Shown: piece by piece, positions 26,868-35,363 of the stretch
How positions within the stretch are numbered: the first letter of the stretch is position 1
How the letters are laid out: each line of letters starts with the position of its first letter
DNA from: Verrucomicrobiota bacterium
GTDB taxonomy: Bacteria > Verrucomicrobiota > Verrucomicrobiia > Chthoniobacterales > Terrimicrobiaceae
Direction: 5' to 3'
DNA length: 36,977 nucleotides
NCBI GenBank assembly: GCA_018970255.1
Contig: JAGWWS010000025.1
Coordinates: 1-36,977 of the forward strand
Program-made: the position numbers and the translations under genes
The notes under the pieces: generated by a model
Told to the model about the DNA's origin: nothing
Databases searched by the model: none
What the model saw: only the letters and a program-made list of their open reading frames with translations

Positions 26868-26973
26868 AATGGGGAAGCGTTTGATGGGGATGTTTTGGAG
26901 TGCGGGAAGATAGCACCCAACTTTGCGCGCGGAAGGGGTGAGTTTTTGAACAGTTCAACGCCCGCGTGGGCGC

Positions 26974-28419
26974 TCAGGGCTTCCACTCCAGAATGCTTCC
27001 CTCGGGCAGAAGGCTGGCGGCGCGGACGATGTCCCAATTCGCCATCCGAAATCCGCCGATGCCTTCTTTCGAAAACATCGACGAGGGAAATGCGCTGCCA
27101 TGCAATCCGAAAGGCAATGGCTCTTTTTCATCACCGCGTGCGAGGTTGATCCAAACAACGCCCGCAGGATTATTCGGACCTGGCTGCAGGGTCTGCGGAC
27201 GCGCGAGCGTGGCGGGTCTCGGTGTGGGTGTGGGATTGGGATTTCGGTAGAATGGCAGCGGCTGATCGACTCGTTGAACCCGCGGTTCCTGAATGGTCTG
27301 CAGGCGGGGTCGGGGCATGGCGTTCAGTATTCTCCAAGTTCCCTTCGCCCTGAGCGACGGGCGGGCGCGGGAGATCGGCATCGCGGCAACAAGTTTGCCT
27401 CCGCGGCGGATTTCAAAAACCGACATGTCACTGACGGTGGCAACGACAGGCTCGGCGGAATCGGCAGCGGGTTGAAAATTGCGTGAGGGGACGAGTTCGA
27501 CGGCAAAAGGCGGAACATTCGGAACGCGGAAAGCCGATCCGGCCGGCGGATAAGGCCCGAGCCCGGGATTCATCTTTCGAAGAAACGCCTCATCGCACTG
27601 GAACCTTTCGGCAACAAATTCCCAAGGTGATCGGTAGGCCAGGAATCCCTCGAGCAACATTTCCTCGTAACGGAGCGGGGCGGGCGGCGCCGCTTTCGGT
27701 GGTTCCTTTCCCGCTGATGTCAGATCACCGGCGGGCGCAGCCACTGCCTTCGGAGTGGAGATGAATTTAAAATCCTCCGGCTTGAGCGTGTAAACCGCGA
27801 TCGGGTGTGGCAAGCCTTTCCGCGCCGCCTCAACGAGTGCCACGTGGTCCATGGCCTCTCCCCTACCCGTCTGAAAAAGATTCAGGATTCGTCCGAAGTT
27901 TTCATCTGGCGTGTCTTGAATCGGTCCGGTGGAAAATCCTTGGTTGGCCAGAAAAACGCGAAGCAGCAGAACCTCGGAAGGCTCTACCCCGGCCTCCTGT
28001 TTTTTGTCCGAAGACTTGGGCGTGCTTTTCAGGAGGAGTCGCTCGGCCGGACTTGGAATCCGGATCTCCTGCCCGATCGTCACAAAGTCATCGGCTAGCC
28101 CGTTGAATTCCTTCAATTGCGCAACGGTCAACCCATACCGCTTGGCCACGCGCACGAGGTAATCCCCCCGCTTGATGGTGTGGACGCGCGGCATCTCGGG
28201 CTGCACGGGCCCTTGCGAAGGGCTTTGCGCGGCGAGGACCGGCACCTCGCGCGGGTCGAGTCCCCAGCGGTAATTGTCCCAAGGCGCGACGCTCCATTTC
28301 CAGTTCACCGCACGCTGCAATCCCGGTTCGACCTGCGTTTGTTGGGCGGTAACAACCGGCGTGGCTGTTGCAAAAAAAGCCGCCAAGAGCGCATTCCGGA
28401 TTTTTTGCAAGTGGGCCAT
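26974..28419 (-). CDS. LysM protein with inactive L,D-transpeptidase-like domain
   Basis: The 481-residue product has a signal peptide (1-26, cleaving near TAQQ). A LysM peptidoglycan-binding domain follows (79-123: VHTIKRGDYLVRVAKRYGL). A degenerate PG-binding-like stretch lies around 150-185 (FLANQGFSTGPI). From about 350 there is a YkuD-like fold: VWINLARG and FGLHGS with His440, then EGIGGFRMANWD. The catalytic S-H-G-C of YkuD enzymes is replaced by G-I-G-G (453-456), so Cys456 and its partner are lost while the flanking FRMANW is kept. It is probably a wall-binding, non-catalytic relative. ATG at 28419 (MAHLQKIRNALL) is preferred over an upstream ATG that overlaps polX. Confidence 0.82.
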   Translation of the reverse strand: MAHLQKIRNALLAAFFATATPVVTAQQTQVEPGLQRAVNWKWSVAPWDNYRWGLDPREVPVLAAQSPSQGPVQPEMPRVHTIKRGDYLVRVAKRYGLTVAQLKEFNGLADDFVTIGQEIRIPSPAERLLLKSTPKSSDKKQEAGVEPSEVLLLRVFLANQGFSTGPIQDTPDENFGRILNLFQTGRGEAMDHVALVEAARKGLPHPIAVYTLKPEDFKFISTPKAVAAPAGDLTSAGKEPPKAAPPAPLRYEEMLLEGFLAYRSPWEFVAERFQCDEAFLRKMNPGLGPYPPAGSAFRVPNVPPFAVELVPSRNFQPAADSAEPVVATVSDMSVFEIRRGGKLVAAMPISRARPSLRAKGTWRILNAMPRPRLQTIQEPRVQRVDQPLPFYRNPNPTPTPRPATLARPQTLQPGPNNPAGVVWINLARGDEKEPLPFGLHGSAFPSSMFSKEGIGGFRMANWDIVRAASLLPEGSILEWKP

Positions 28420-28471
28420 CGACGCGCAGGAATCTATTCCATCCCGCCCAGCGATAAAGTGGAAACCATGG

Positions 28472-30214
28472 CTACGCGCACCCGCGCTTGGCGGCCAGCG
28501 CCGCGCCGATGCGCGAAAGGGGGATCGTGTTGACCACATCGTCCTTCGTGAGCCAGCCCTTGCGGGCGATCCCGACGCCGAAAACCAAATCCTGCAACCC
28601 CGCCGTCGAGTGGGCATCGGGGTTGATCACGCACTTCACGCCCTTTTCCTTGGCGAGGTGCCACCAGCGCCAGTCCAAATCGAGGCGCCGCGGGTTGGCA
28701 TTCAGTTCAATCCAAGTCCCCGTCGCAGCCGCCGCATCGAGGATGGCGGGGATATCGACCTGATACGGTTCGCGCCCGAGCAACAAACGCCCGGTGGGGT
28801 GTGCGAACATCGTGACAAACGGGTTCTCCATCGCGCGGATGATCCGCTTCGTCATCTCGGGGGCGGGCATCGTGAAGGACGAGTGAATGCTCGCGACCAC
28901 ATAGTCGAGGGAAGCCAAGACCCCATCGGGAAAATCCAGCGAGCCGTCCTTCAAAATGTCGCATTCGGTCCCGGCAAAAATCCGGAAACCGGGGTCCTCC
29001 GCATTCAGCACGGCGATCCTCGCCACCTGCTCCGCGAGCCGCTTTTCATCCAGCCCGTTGGCTTGGAACGACGCCTTCGAGTGGTCCGCGATCCCGAGGT
29101 ATTCGAGCCCGAGTTCCTTCCCCGCGGCGACCATGTCCTCGAGCGTGGAACGCCCGTCGCTGGCAGTGGTGTGGTTGTGGAAAGTGCCGCGCAGGTTTGT
29201 CCACTCGATGAGCCGCGGGAGCTTGTGCTTCTCCGCCGCTTCGATCTCGCCGCGGTCCTCGCGCAACTCGGGCTCCACCGGATCGAGGCCGAGCGAGCGG
29301 TAGATGTCCACCTCCTCGAAAACCTCCGGCAACGGCTCGCGCAAATCCCGCCCCTCCGCCGCGCTGAAACGGTATTCGTTGAGCGACCAGCCGCGCGCCA
29401 GCGCCCGCGAGCGCATCCGGACATTGTGCTCCTTGCTGCCGGTGAAATAATTCAGCGCAAAAGGGAATTCCGCCCCGGAGACAGCCCGCAGGTCGCACTG
29501 GATGCCGCTCTTCAGAATCACACTGGATTTCGTCGCCCCGCGCGCGAGCACACTGCCAACCAGCGGATGCTGCGTGAAAAATTCCATCACCGGCTCCGCA
29601 TCCTTGGTGGAAACCAGGAAGTCCAAGTCGCGCACGATCTCTTTCTTCCGACGGTAGCTGCCCGCGATTTGCGCGAGGTTCACGGCGGGGTGCCCGCGCA
29701 GGTCATCCAACAACTCCTCCGCGAGCGCCGCCACATCGCCGTAGCGGAATTCCCCCGCGTGGCTCCGCATGTGGTCGATCGCCTTGAGGATATTCGCGGC
29801 GGTTTTTTCGCCGAACCCCGGCAGCGCCGCCACATCTCCTTTTTTGCAAGCGCGCTCGAGGCTCGTGATCGAGTGCACCTTGAGCGAATCCCACAGGACC
29901 TTGATCTTTTTTCCGCCAAGCCCCTGCACCTCGAATAGCGTCAGGATGTCGGGCGGAAATTCCTCCCGCAGGTGGTCGTAGTAATCCAACCGCCCGGTCG
30001 CGGCGAGTTGCGCAATCTTTTCGCCGGTCGCCTTGCCGATGCCTTCGACCCCCGTGAGCCGCTCCTCGGCGATGAGCTTCTCGAGCGGCTCGGCGAGCAC
30101 CTCCAACGCCCGCGCCGCGTGGGTGTAGGCGCGGATCTTGAACGGGTTCTCTCCCTTCAGCTCCAAGAGCCGGGCGATGTTTTCGAAAATGGCGGCGATT
30201 TCGTCCTTGTTCAT
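28472..30214 (-). CDS. polX: PolX-type DNA polymerase with PHP domain
   Basis: The 580-residue protein combines a family X polymerase (1-315) with a PHP domain (340-580). Visible are the helix-hairpin-helix GVEGIGKATGEKIAQ near 55-69, LPGFGEKTAANIL near 131, and the polymerase site GSYRR (185-189) with catalytic DLD (196-198) and CDLRAV (240-245). The PHP metal site begins FHNHTTASDG near 345-354. PHP-PolX enzymes fill short gaps in base-excision repair and carry 3'-5' exonuclease activity. ATG at 30214 (MNKDEIAAIF) is the conserved start; it overlaps the TGA of the upstream secreted-protein gene in ATGA. Confidence 0.94.
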   Translation of the reverse strand: MNKDEIAAIFENIARLLELKGENPFKIRAYTHAARALEVLAEPLEKLIAEERLTGVEGIGKATGEKIAQLAATGRLDYYDHLREEFPPDILTLFEVQGLGGKKIKVLWDSLKVHSITSLERACKKGDVAALPGFGEKTAANILKAIDHMRSHAGEFRYGDVAALAEELLDDLRGHPAVNLAQIAGSYRRKKEIVRDLDFLVSTKDAEPVMEFFTQHPLVGSVLARGATKSSVILKSGIQCDLRAVSGAEFPFALNYFTGSKEHNVRMRSRALARGWSLNEYRFSAAEGRDLREPLPEVFEEVDIYRSLGLDPVEPELREDRGEIEAAEKHKLPRLIEWTNLRGTFHNHTTASDGRSTLEDMVAAGKELGLEYLGIADHSKASFQANGLDEKRLAEQVARIAVLNAEDPGFRIFAGTECDILKDGSLDFPDGVLASLDYVVASIHSSFTMPAPEMTKRIIRAMENPFVTMFAHPTGRLLLGREPYQVDIPAILDAAAATGTWIELNANPRRLDLDWRWWHLAKEKGVKCVINPDAHSTAGLQDLVFGVGIARKGWLTKDDVVNTIPLSRIGAALAAKRGCA

Positions 30215-30975
30215 TGCGTGTAGGTTTTCAGGCGGTTCCGCCAACCGGGCAGCCACTTCGCCTCGTTGCGCGCGGGCGGGGAATTTTCAATCCGCCGCGT
30301 GAGCACCTTGTCGCCCGCCTTGGCAAACTCCCGCATCGGGTCGCCGCCAGCGGGCATCGCTTCCAAAACCTGCAGCAGCCCCCATCCCTGCCCCTTGTAG
30401 CGCTCGGCGGGATTGGTCCCCTCGCCTTTGAAATTCACATAGTCCATGAGCGCGTAGAACCCAAGCGGCTGCGCCGCCACGCGGCGGAAATTCGCTTCGA
30501 CCCGCCCGCGCCCGGAAGCCGGTGCGGCGGCGAGCATTTTCGGCAAAGCCGATTCCATCCTCATCGCCGCGAACCTCGCCTGCTCCGCCACCGTCCCCGC
30601 GAGCAGCGCGCGCATTTGCACAAGCCTCGGACCATCGATGTCCGCCATGAACTCCGCCCGCGTCGCCCAAGGGCACGGACCGAGCATCCAGTCCGGCACT
30701 GGCTTTCCGAGCGATTTCAAATAACGCGCCAAGCCGGGGAAACTCTCCTCAAACGGTCCGCGGAACCCTGCGGGATACCAAATGAAATGCGCGATCCCGA
30801 GCGACGGAAACTCCTCGCCTTTGTTCCAAGAGGTCAATCCCGACACCGTGCCGGCGCACTCGTTTTTCCAAATCCGTTTCCCGATTTGCAGCGCCTGCGC
30901 GTCGGTCAGGCGGACCTCCGCCAACGCCGGAAGTGCGAGGGTTGAAACCAAAATCAGAATCAGCGCTTTTCCCAT
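30211..30975 (-). CDS. Secreted protein of unknown function
   Basis: The 254-residue product has a signal peptide (MGKALILILVSTLALPALA). The mature part begins with IGKRIWKNECAGTVSGLTSW, then GEEFPSLGIAHFIWYP, a pattern I have an impression recurs in unnamed secreted proteins of other bacteria. It also faintly recalls lysozyme-like glycosidases (Glu in NEC and in GEEF), but no catalytic assignment is made. The rest is helical with a basic Arg/Lys C-terminus. It is coupled to polX by ATGA overlap. A gap of 9 bases separates its start from the tadA stop, so tadA, this gene and polX may share a transcript. Confidence 0.75.
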   Translation of the reverse strand: MGKALILILVSTLALPALAEVRLTDAQALQIGKRIWKNECAGTVSGLTSWNKGEEFPSLGIAHFIWYPAGFRGPFEESFPGLARYLKSLGKPVPDWMLGPCPWATRAEFMADIDGPRLVQMRALLAGTVAEQARFAAMRMESALPKMLAAAPASGRGRVEANFRRVAAQPLGFYALMDYVNFKGEGTNPAERYKGQGWGLLQVLEAMPAGGDPMREFAKAGDKVLTRRIENSPPARNEAKWLPGWRNRLKTYTQ

Positions 30976-30984
30976 ACCGGCACC

Positions 30985-31449
30985 CTAACAGGCTTCGCGT
31001 TTCGCGCGGAAAAAATCCTTCAACATGGCGCCGCATTCCGCAGCGAGGATTCCGCCGGTGGTGAGGCAACTGTGGTTGAGCCCGGGCATTTGCAGGAGGT
31101 TCACCAAACCCCCTGCCCCGCCGCCGCGCGGGTCCGGGCACCCGAACACCACCCGCCGCAGCCTCACATGCACGATCGCCCCGGCGCACATCGGGCAGGG
31201 TTCTTTCGTCACATACAGGTCGCAGTCGTTGAGCCGCCAATCCCCCACCGCCGCCTCCGCCTGCGTGATCGCGAGCATCTCGGCATGGGCGGTGGCGTCC
31301 TTGAGCATTTCGACCTGGTTCCAGGCGCGCGCGATGATTTCGCCGTCCCGCACCACCACGGCGCCCACCGGCACCTCGTCCGCAGCGAACGCGCGCGCCG
31401 CCTGTTTGAGCGCCTCGCGCATGAAGTATTCGTCGCTGGAAAATTCCAC
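30985..31449 (-). CDS. tadA: tRNA-specific adenosine deaminase
   Basis: The 154-residue zinc enzyme deaminates adenosine-34 of tRNA-Arg(ACG) to inosine. The cytidine-deaminase motifs are HAE (55-57) with the proton-shuttle Glu57, and PCPMC (84-88) with zinc ligands Cys85 and Cys88. The N-terminal DEYFMREALKQA and the DPRGGGAGGLVNLL loop are TadA-like. Length is typical. It is divergent from rpe with 22 bases between, so their promoters must overlap or lie within the genes. Confidence 0.93.
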   Translation of the reverse strand: MEFSSDEYFMREALKQAARAFAADEVPVGAVVVRDGEIIARAWNQVEMLKDATAHAEMLAITQAEAAVGDWRLNDCDLYVTKEPCPMCAGAIVHVRLRRVVFGCPDPRGGGAGGLVNLLQMPGLNHSCLTTGGILAAECGAMLKDFFRAKREAC

Positions 31450-31471
31450 GCCCCCACGCTATCTCATCCCC

Positions 31472-32128
31472 ATGCCCCGGCGCAAAACCATCGTCGCCCC
31501 CTCCATCCTCGCCTGCGATTTCTCGCGGCTCGGCAGCGAGGTCGAGCGCGTGGACCGCGCAGGCGCCGATTGGATCCACTGCGATGTGATGGACGGTCAT
31601 TTCGTGGACAACATCTCGTTCGGTCCCGCCTTCGTCGAAGCCGCCTCGCGCCACACAAAGCTTCCGCTCGATGTCCACCTCATGATCGAGCGCCCGGACC
31701 ACTACATCCCGCGTTTCCTGCCGCTCGCCGCGTCCATCACTTCCCATGTCGAGGCGCAACACGACATCTCCCGCACCCTCGCCACCGTCCGCGGCGCCGG
31801 GCTCCTCGCGGGTCTCGCCGTCAGTCCGCCCACGCCCATCGAACTCGCGAAGCCGTTCCTCGGGCAATTCGACATCCTCCTTGTGATGACAGTGAACCCC
31901 GGTTTCGGCGGGCAGCCGTTCCTCACGGCGATGCTGGAAAAAGTCGCCGAAGCCGTGCGCTGGCGCGAGGAGGGCGTTTTCGATTTCCACATCGAGGTCG
32001 ACGGCGGAATCAACGAACAAACCGCAGCCGCCTCGGTCCAAAGCGGCGCGAACCTCCTTGTCGCGGGCACCTCGGTGTTCAAAGCCGCCGACACCGCCGC
32101 CGAAATCCGCAAGCTCCGCGGCGAATGA
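31472..32128 (+). CDS. rpe: Ribulose-phosphate 3-epimerase
   Basis: This 218-residue TIM-barrel enzyme interconverts ribulose 5-phosphate and xylulose 5-phosphate in the pentose phosphate pathway. APSILACDF, HCDVMDGHFVDNISFGP (catalytic Asp and metal-binding His), DVHLMIE, VNPGFGGQ and EVDGGI are all present in order. ATG at 31472 matches the family start; the long open frame upstream is a shadow of tadA. The TGA overlaps the ATG of the SCO1-like gene. Confidence 0.95.
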   Translation: MPRRKTIVAPSILACDFSRLGSEVERVDRAGADWIHCDVMDGHFVDNISFGPAFVEAASRHTKLPLDVHLMIERPDHYIPRFLPLAASITSHVEAQHDISRTLATVRGAGLLAGLAVSPPTPIELAKPFLGQFDILLVMTVNPGFGGQPFLTAMLEKVAEAVRWREEGVFDFHIEVDGGINEQTAAASVQSGANLLVAGTSVFKAADTAAEIRKLRGE

Positions 32129-32709
32129 TTCCCCGCCGCCCCGCCGCAATCCTCCTTGCGGTGACCCTCTTTTCGCTGCCTGCCGCCGAAGCCCGCCCGT
32201 GGCTCGGCAAGGAACTCCTCCCCGCCCGCGAAGCGCCGCCCATCGAACTCCAAGACCAAAACGGCGCGCCGTTCCAACTCTCCTCCCTCCGCGGAAAAGC
32301 CGTGCTTGTTGCCTTTGGGTTCACTTGCTGCCCGAATATTTGCCCCGTGATGCTTTCCGAACTCGCCGCCGCCCGCCGCGCCCTCCCGCCCGAACAGCGC
32401 GCACTCGTGGATGTCGTTTTCATCAGCGTGGACGAGCGCGATACCGCGGAATCCCTCAAGCAATACCTGCCCCTCTTTGACAATTCCTTCACCGGGCTCA
32501 CCGGTCCGCGCGAAGCCATCGCCTCGGTGGTGAAATCCTACGGCGGCTACTTCCGGAAGGACGAACGCGGCAGCCACGCCATTGACCACTCGACCGATGT
32601 TTACCTCATCGACCCCGCAGGGAAACTCCGCGCGGTTTTCCAACGCAGCCAACTCGGCGAAACCGCCGCCCTCGCCGCGGACATCGCCCGCGTTTTGGAA
32701 AAGCCATGA
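32125..32709 (+). CDS. SCO1/SenC family copper chaperone
   Basis: The 194-residue exported or anchored thioredoxin-fold protein is of the type that delivers copper to the CuA site of cytochrome c oxidase. A signal or anchor is at residues 1-22. The copper motif CxxxC is Cys69-Cys73 in TCCPNICP, with the third ligand in AIDHSTDVYLID. An extra Cys68 adjoins the motif. DVVFISVDERDT is the standard second strand. It overlaps rpe upstream (ATGA) and the cytochrome gene downstream (ATGA). No oxidase subunit lies in the window. Confidence 0.92.
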   Translation: MIPRRPAAILLAVTLFSLPAAEARPWLGKELLPAREAPPIELQDQNGAPFQLSSLRGKAVLVAFGFTCCPNICPVMLSELAAARRALPPEQRALVDVVFISVDERDTAESLKQYLPLFDNSFTGLTGPREAIASVVKSYGGYFRKDERGSHAIDHSTDVYLIDPAGKLRAVFQRSQLGETAALAADIARVLEKP

Positions 32710-33143
32710 CGCGCCCGCTCGCCATCGCAGCAGCCCTCGCCGCGGTTTCCTGCAAACCCTCACCGAAATCCCCACTCGAAGTCGTCCCGCTCTCCGGCGC
32801 CGACATCTATTCGATGCGCTGCTCTGTCTGCCACCAGCAGGACGGCGGCGGCATTCCGGGAAATTGCCCGCCATTCCAAAACTCCCCCCGCCTCGCCGGT
32901 CAGCCCTCCGAACTCATCCACCTCGTCCTCCAAGGGCGCCGTGGCGAGGTCGTGCGCAACGGCGAAACCTACAACGGCATCATGCCCGCCTGGCGCGACG
33001 AACTCTCCGACGACCAAATCGCCGCCGTCTTGAATTACATCCTCGAAACCTGGCAGCCCGGTGCCGCGCGCGTTTCCACCGCGGAAGTCTCCGCCGCCCG
33101 CGCCGCCACTGAAAACGCCCCGCTGCTCCCGCAAGATGGTTGA
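32706..33143 (+). CDS. Monoheme cytochrome c, probable lipoprotein
   Basis: The 145-residue product has a short N-terminal signal ending in AAVSC (Cys16), plausibly a lipobox. The heme site is CSVCH (residues 39-43), and the Met ligand is probably in GIMPAW near residue 94. GADIYSMRC precedes the site, and LSDDQIAAVLNYI is the usual closing helix of class I cytochromes. It is likely a small membrane-tethered electron carrier. Overlap with the SCO1-like gene suggests a joint respiratory role; this is inference. Its last bases overlap the rdgB start by 8. Confidence 0.9.
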   Translation: MTRPLAIAAALAAVSCKPSPKSPLEVVPLSGADIYSMRCSVCHQQDGGGIPGNCPPFQNSPRLAGQPSELIHLVLQGRRGEVVRNGETYNGIMPAWRDELSDDQIAAVLNYILETWQPGAARVSTAEVSAARAATENAPLLPQDG

Positions 33144-33729
33144 ACGCCTCGTCATCGCCACGCGCAACGCGCACAAGGTTTCCGAAATCCGCGAAATCCT
33201 TGGTCCCCGCTTCCTCGTCGAGCCCATCACCGCCGTTCCCGACGCCCCCGAGGTCGAGGAAACCGGCACGACCTTCGAGGAAAACGCCCTTCTGAAAGCC
33301 CTCGCCATCTCGCGCCTCTGCGGTTCCTGGGTCGCCGCGGACGACTCGGGGCTCGAGGTCGATGCGCTCGGCGGTGCGCCTGGCGTTTACTCGGCGCGCT
33401 TCTCCGGTCCCGGCGCCACCGACGCCTCGAACCGCGCGTTGCTTTTGGAAAAACTCGCCGGGGTGCGCGGCAAAGCGCGCTCCGCCCGTTTCCGCTGCGC
33501 CATCGCCCTCGCGAAGGACGGGAAGAAATCCGCCGCCTTCCACGGCACGGTCGAAGGCACCATTATCAACGCCGAAAAAGGCGTAGGCGGCTTCGGCTAC
33601 GATTCCCTCTTCGTTCCGGAAGGCTATTGCCAAACCTTCGCCGAACTCGACTCCGCCACGAAGCACTCGTTGAGCCACCGCGGGCGCGCACTCGCCGCGC
33701 TGCAGGCGTGGTCCGGCTGGGCGCGTTGA
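33136..33729 (+). CDS. rdgB: XTP/dITP diphosphatase, Ham1/RdgB family
   Basis: The 197-residue cytosolic enzyme removes non-canonical purine triphosphates (XTP, dITP). The motif order fits: VIATRNAHKVSEI at the start, TGTTFEENALLKA near residues 45-57, VAADDSGLEVDALGGAPGVYSAR near 70-92, VGGFGYDSLFVPEGY, and KHSLSHRGRAL near the end. ATG at 33136 is chosen over the longer upstream frame, which lies in the cytochrome gene. It is closely linked to its upstream neighbours and 53 bases before the branching-enzyme gene. Confidence 0.94.
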   Translation: MVERLVIATRNAHKVSEIREILGPRFLVEPITAVPDAPEVEETGTTFEENALLKALAISRLCGSWVAADDSGLEVDALGGAPGVYSARFSGPGATDASNRALLLEKLAGVRGKARSARFRCAIALAKDGKKSAAFHGTVEGTIINAEKGVGGFGYDSLFVPEGYCQTFAELDSATKHSLSHRGRALAALQAWSGWAR

Positions 33730-33782
33730 TTTTCTGCGGGCTTGTCCCGGCAACCCGGCAAGCTTATCTGTTCCCCTCCGGT

Positions 33783-35363
33783 ATGCACCAAGGCTCGCTC
33801 GCGATTTTGCTCCACGCACACCTGCCTTGGGTCCGGCACCCCGAGCACGGGGATTTCCTCGAGGAGGACTGGCTCTACGAAGCCGTCGCCGAGTGCTACA
33901 TCCCGCTCCTGCGGATGCTCCGGCGCATGGCGGCGGAAAAAGTCCCGCTCAGGCTGACCTTCACGCTCACCCCCACGGTTTGCGCCATGTTGCGAGACCC
34001 GCTCCTCGTTGCGCGCACCGAGCGCTACCTCGAGCGCGGGCTCGCCCTTGCGGAAATGGAACTCGACCGCACCGCGCGGGACGCCGCCATGCTCGAGGTC
34101 GCCCGCCACTACCACGCCTCATTCCGCGACGCCCTGCATTTCTACCGGAAGGAGATCGGCCGCGATGTCGTCGGAGCCTTTGCCCAACTCCAGGAGGACG
34201 GCATCATCGAAATCATCACCTGCGCCGCCACACACGGGTTCCTGCCGCTCATGGAGGTCGTCCCCGAGGCGATGCGCGCGCAAATCCTCATCGGCTGCGA
34301 CCAATACCGCGAGTGCTTCGGCCGCGACCCGGGGGGAATTTGGCTGCCCGAGTGCGGCTATGTCCCGCGCATCGATTCCATCCTGCAGGAGGCAAACCTC
34401 CGCTGGTTCGTCGTGGACGCCCACGGGCTCATGTATGGCGAGCCGCGCCCGCGATTTGCCATCTACTCGCCGTATTTCACGCCCGCCGGCCCCGCCGTTT
34501 TCGGGCGCGACCGCGAGTCGAGCAAGCAGGTCTGGAGCGCCCGCGAAGGCTACCCCGGCGACCCCGCCTACCGCGATTTCTACCGCGACATCGGAATGGA
34601 ACTCCCCGAGGACTACCTGCACGCCGTCCTGCCTCAAACCGGCCACCGCCGCCACACCGGCATCAAATACCACCGCATCACCGGCACGCCCCACAAGGAG
34701 GTCTACAACCGCCCCTGGGCCCTCGCCGCCGCCGACCACCACGCGGGCGATTTCCTCGACAGCCGCGTGCGCCAGTTCGAGCACCTCGCAGGCATCCTGC
34801 CCGTGCCGCCCATCGTGCTCAGCCCGTTCGATGCCGAACTCTTCGGCCACTGGTGGTATGAGGGCCCCGAGTTCCTCGACCTCTTCCTGCGGAAGGCGGC
34901 CTACGACCAAAAAACCTTCCGCCTCACCACGCCCGGCGACTACCTCCGCGAAAACCCCACGCTGCAGATGGTCTCCCCCTCGCCGTCCAGTTGGGGGAAC
35001 AAAGGCTACTGGGAGGTCTGGCTCGACCGCTGCAATTCCTGGATCTACCCGCACCTTCACTCCGCTGCCCGCCGGATGACCGCCGCCGCGCGCGAACACA
35101 AATCCACGCGTTCCCCGTTCACCCGCCGCACGCTCGCCCAGCTCGCCCGCGAACTCCTCCTCGCGCAGTCCAGCGACTGGGCGTTCCTCATGAAAACCGG
35201 CACCGCAGTCGACTACGCCACCCGCCGCACGAAGGACCACATCCTGCGCTTCAACAGCCTCCACGCCATGCTCGAATCCGGCGCCCAGGACGAGGCGCTC
35301 CTCGCCGCCTGCGAGCACCGCGACAACCTCTTCCCGAACATCAACTGGAAGCACTACCTGTGA
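33783..35363 (+). CDS. GH57 1,4-alpha-glucan branching enzyme
   Basis: The 526-residue cytosolic enzyme forms alpha-1,6 branches in glycogen. It is the GH57 type, with HAHLPWVRHPE at residues 11-21, the nucleophile Glu190 in GIWLPECGY, the acid Asp350 in LSPFDAELFGHWWYEGP, and a C-terminal DUF1957-type helical domain (DWAFLMKTGTAVDYA). Length fits the T. thermophilus/T. kodakarensis kind. ATG at 33783 (MHQGSLAILLHAHLPW) is the natural start. Its stop overlaps the GTG of the next gene. It suggests glycogen storage, complementing the extracellular GH13 enzyme. Confidence 0.92.
   Translation: MHQGSLAILLHAHLPWVRHPEHGDFLEEDWLYEAVAECYIPLLRMLRRMAAEKVPLRLTFTLTPTVCAMLRDPLLVARTERYLERGLALAEMELDRTARDAAMLEVARHYHASFRDALHFYRKEIGRDVVGAFAQLQEDGIIEIITCAATHGFLPLMEVVPEAMRAQILIGCDQYRECFGRDPGGIWLPECGYVPRIDSILQEANLRWFVVDAHGLMYGEPRPRFAIYSPYFTPAGPAVFGRDRESSKQVWSAREGYPGDPAYRDFYRDIGMELPEDYLHAVLPQTGHRRHTGIKYHRITGTPHKEVYNRPWALAAADHHAGDFLDSRVRQFEHLAGILPVPPIVLSPFDAELFGHWWYEGPEFLDLFLRKAAYDQKTFRLTTPGDYLRENPTLQMVSPSPSSWGNKGYWEVWLDRCNSWIYPHLHSAARRMTAAAREHKSTRSPFTRRTLAQLARELLLAQSSDWAFLMKTGTAVDYATRRTKDHILRFNSLHAMLESGAQDEALLAACEHRDNLFPNINWKHYL

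Noticed and set aside
26941..26973. cgccc/gggcg hairpin after the LysM gene as a terminator
   Set aside because: A 5-bp stem with no following T-tract on the transcribed strand; too weak to annotate.
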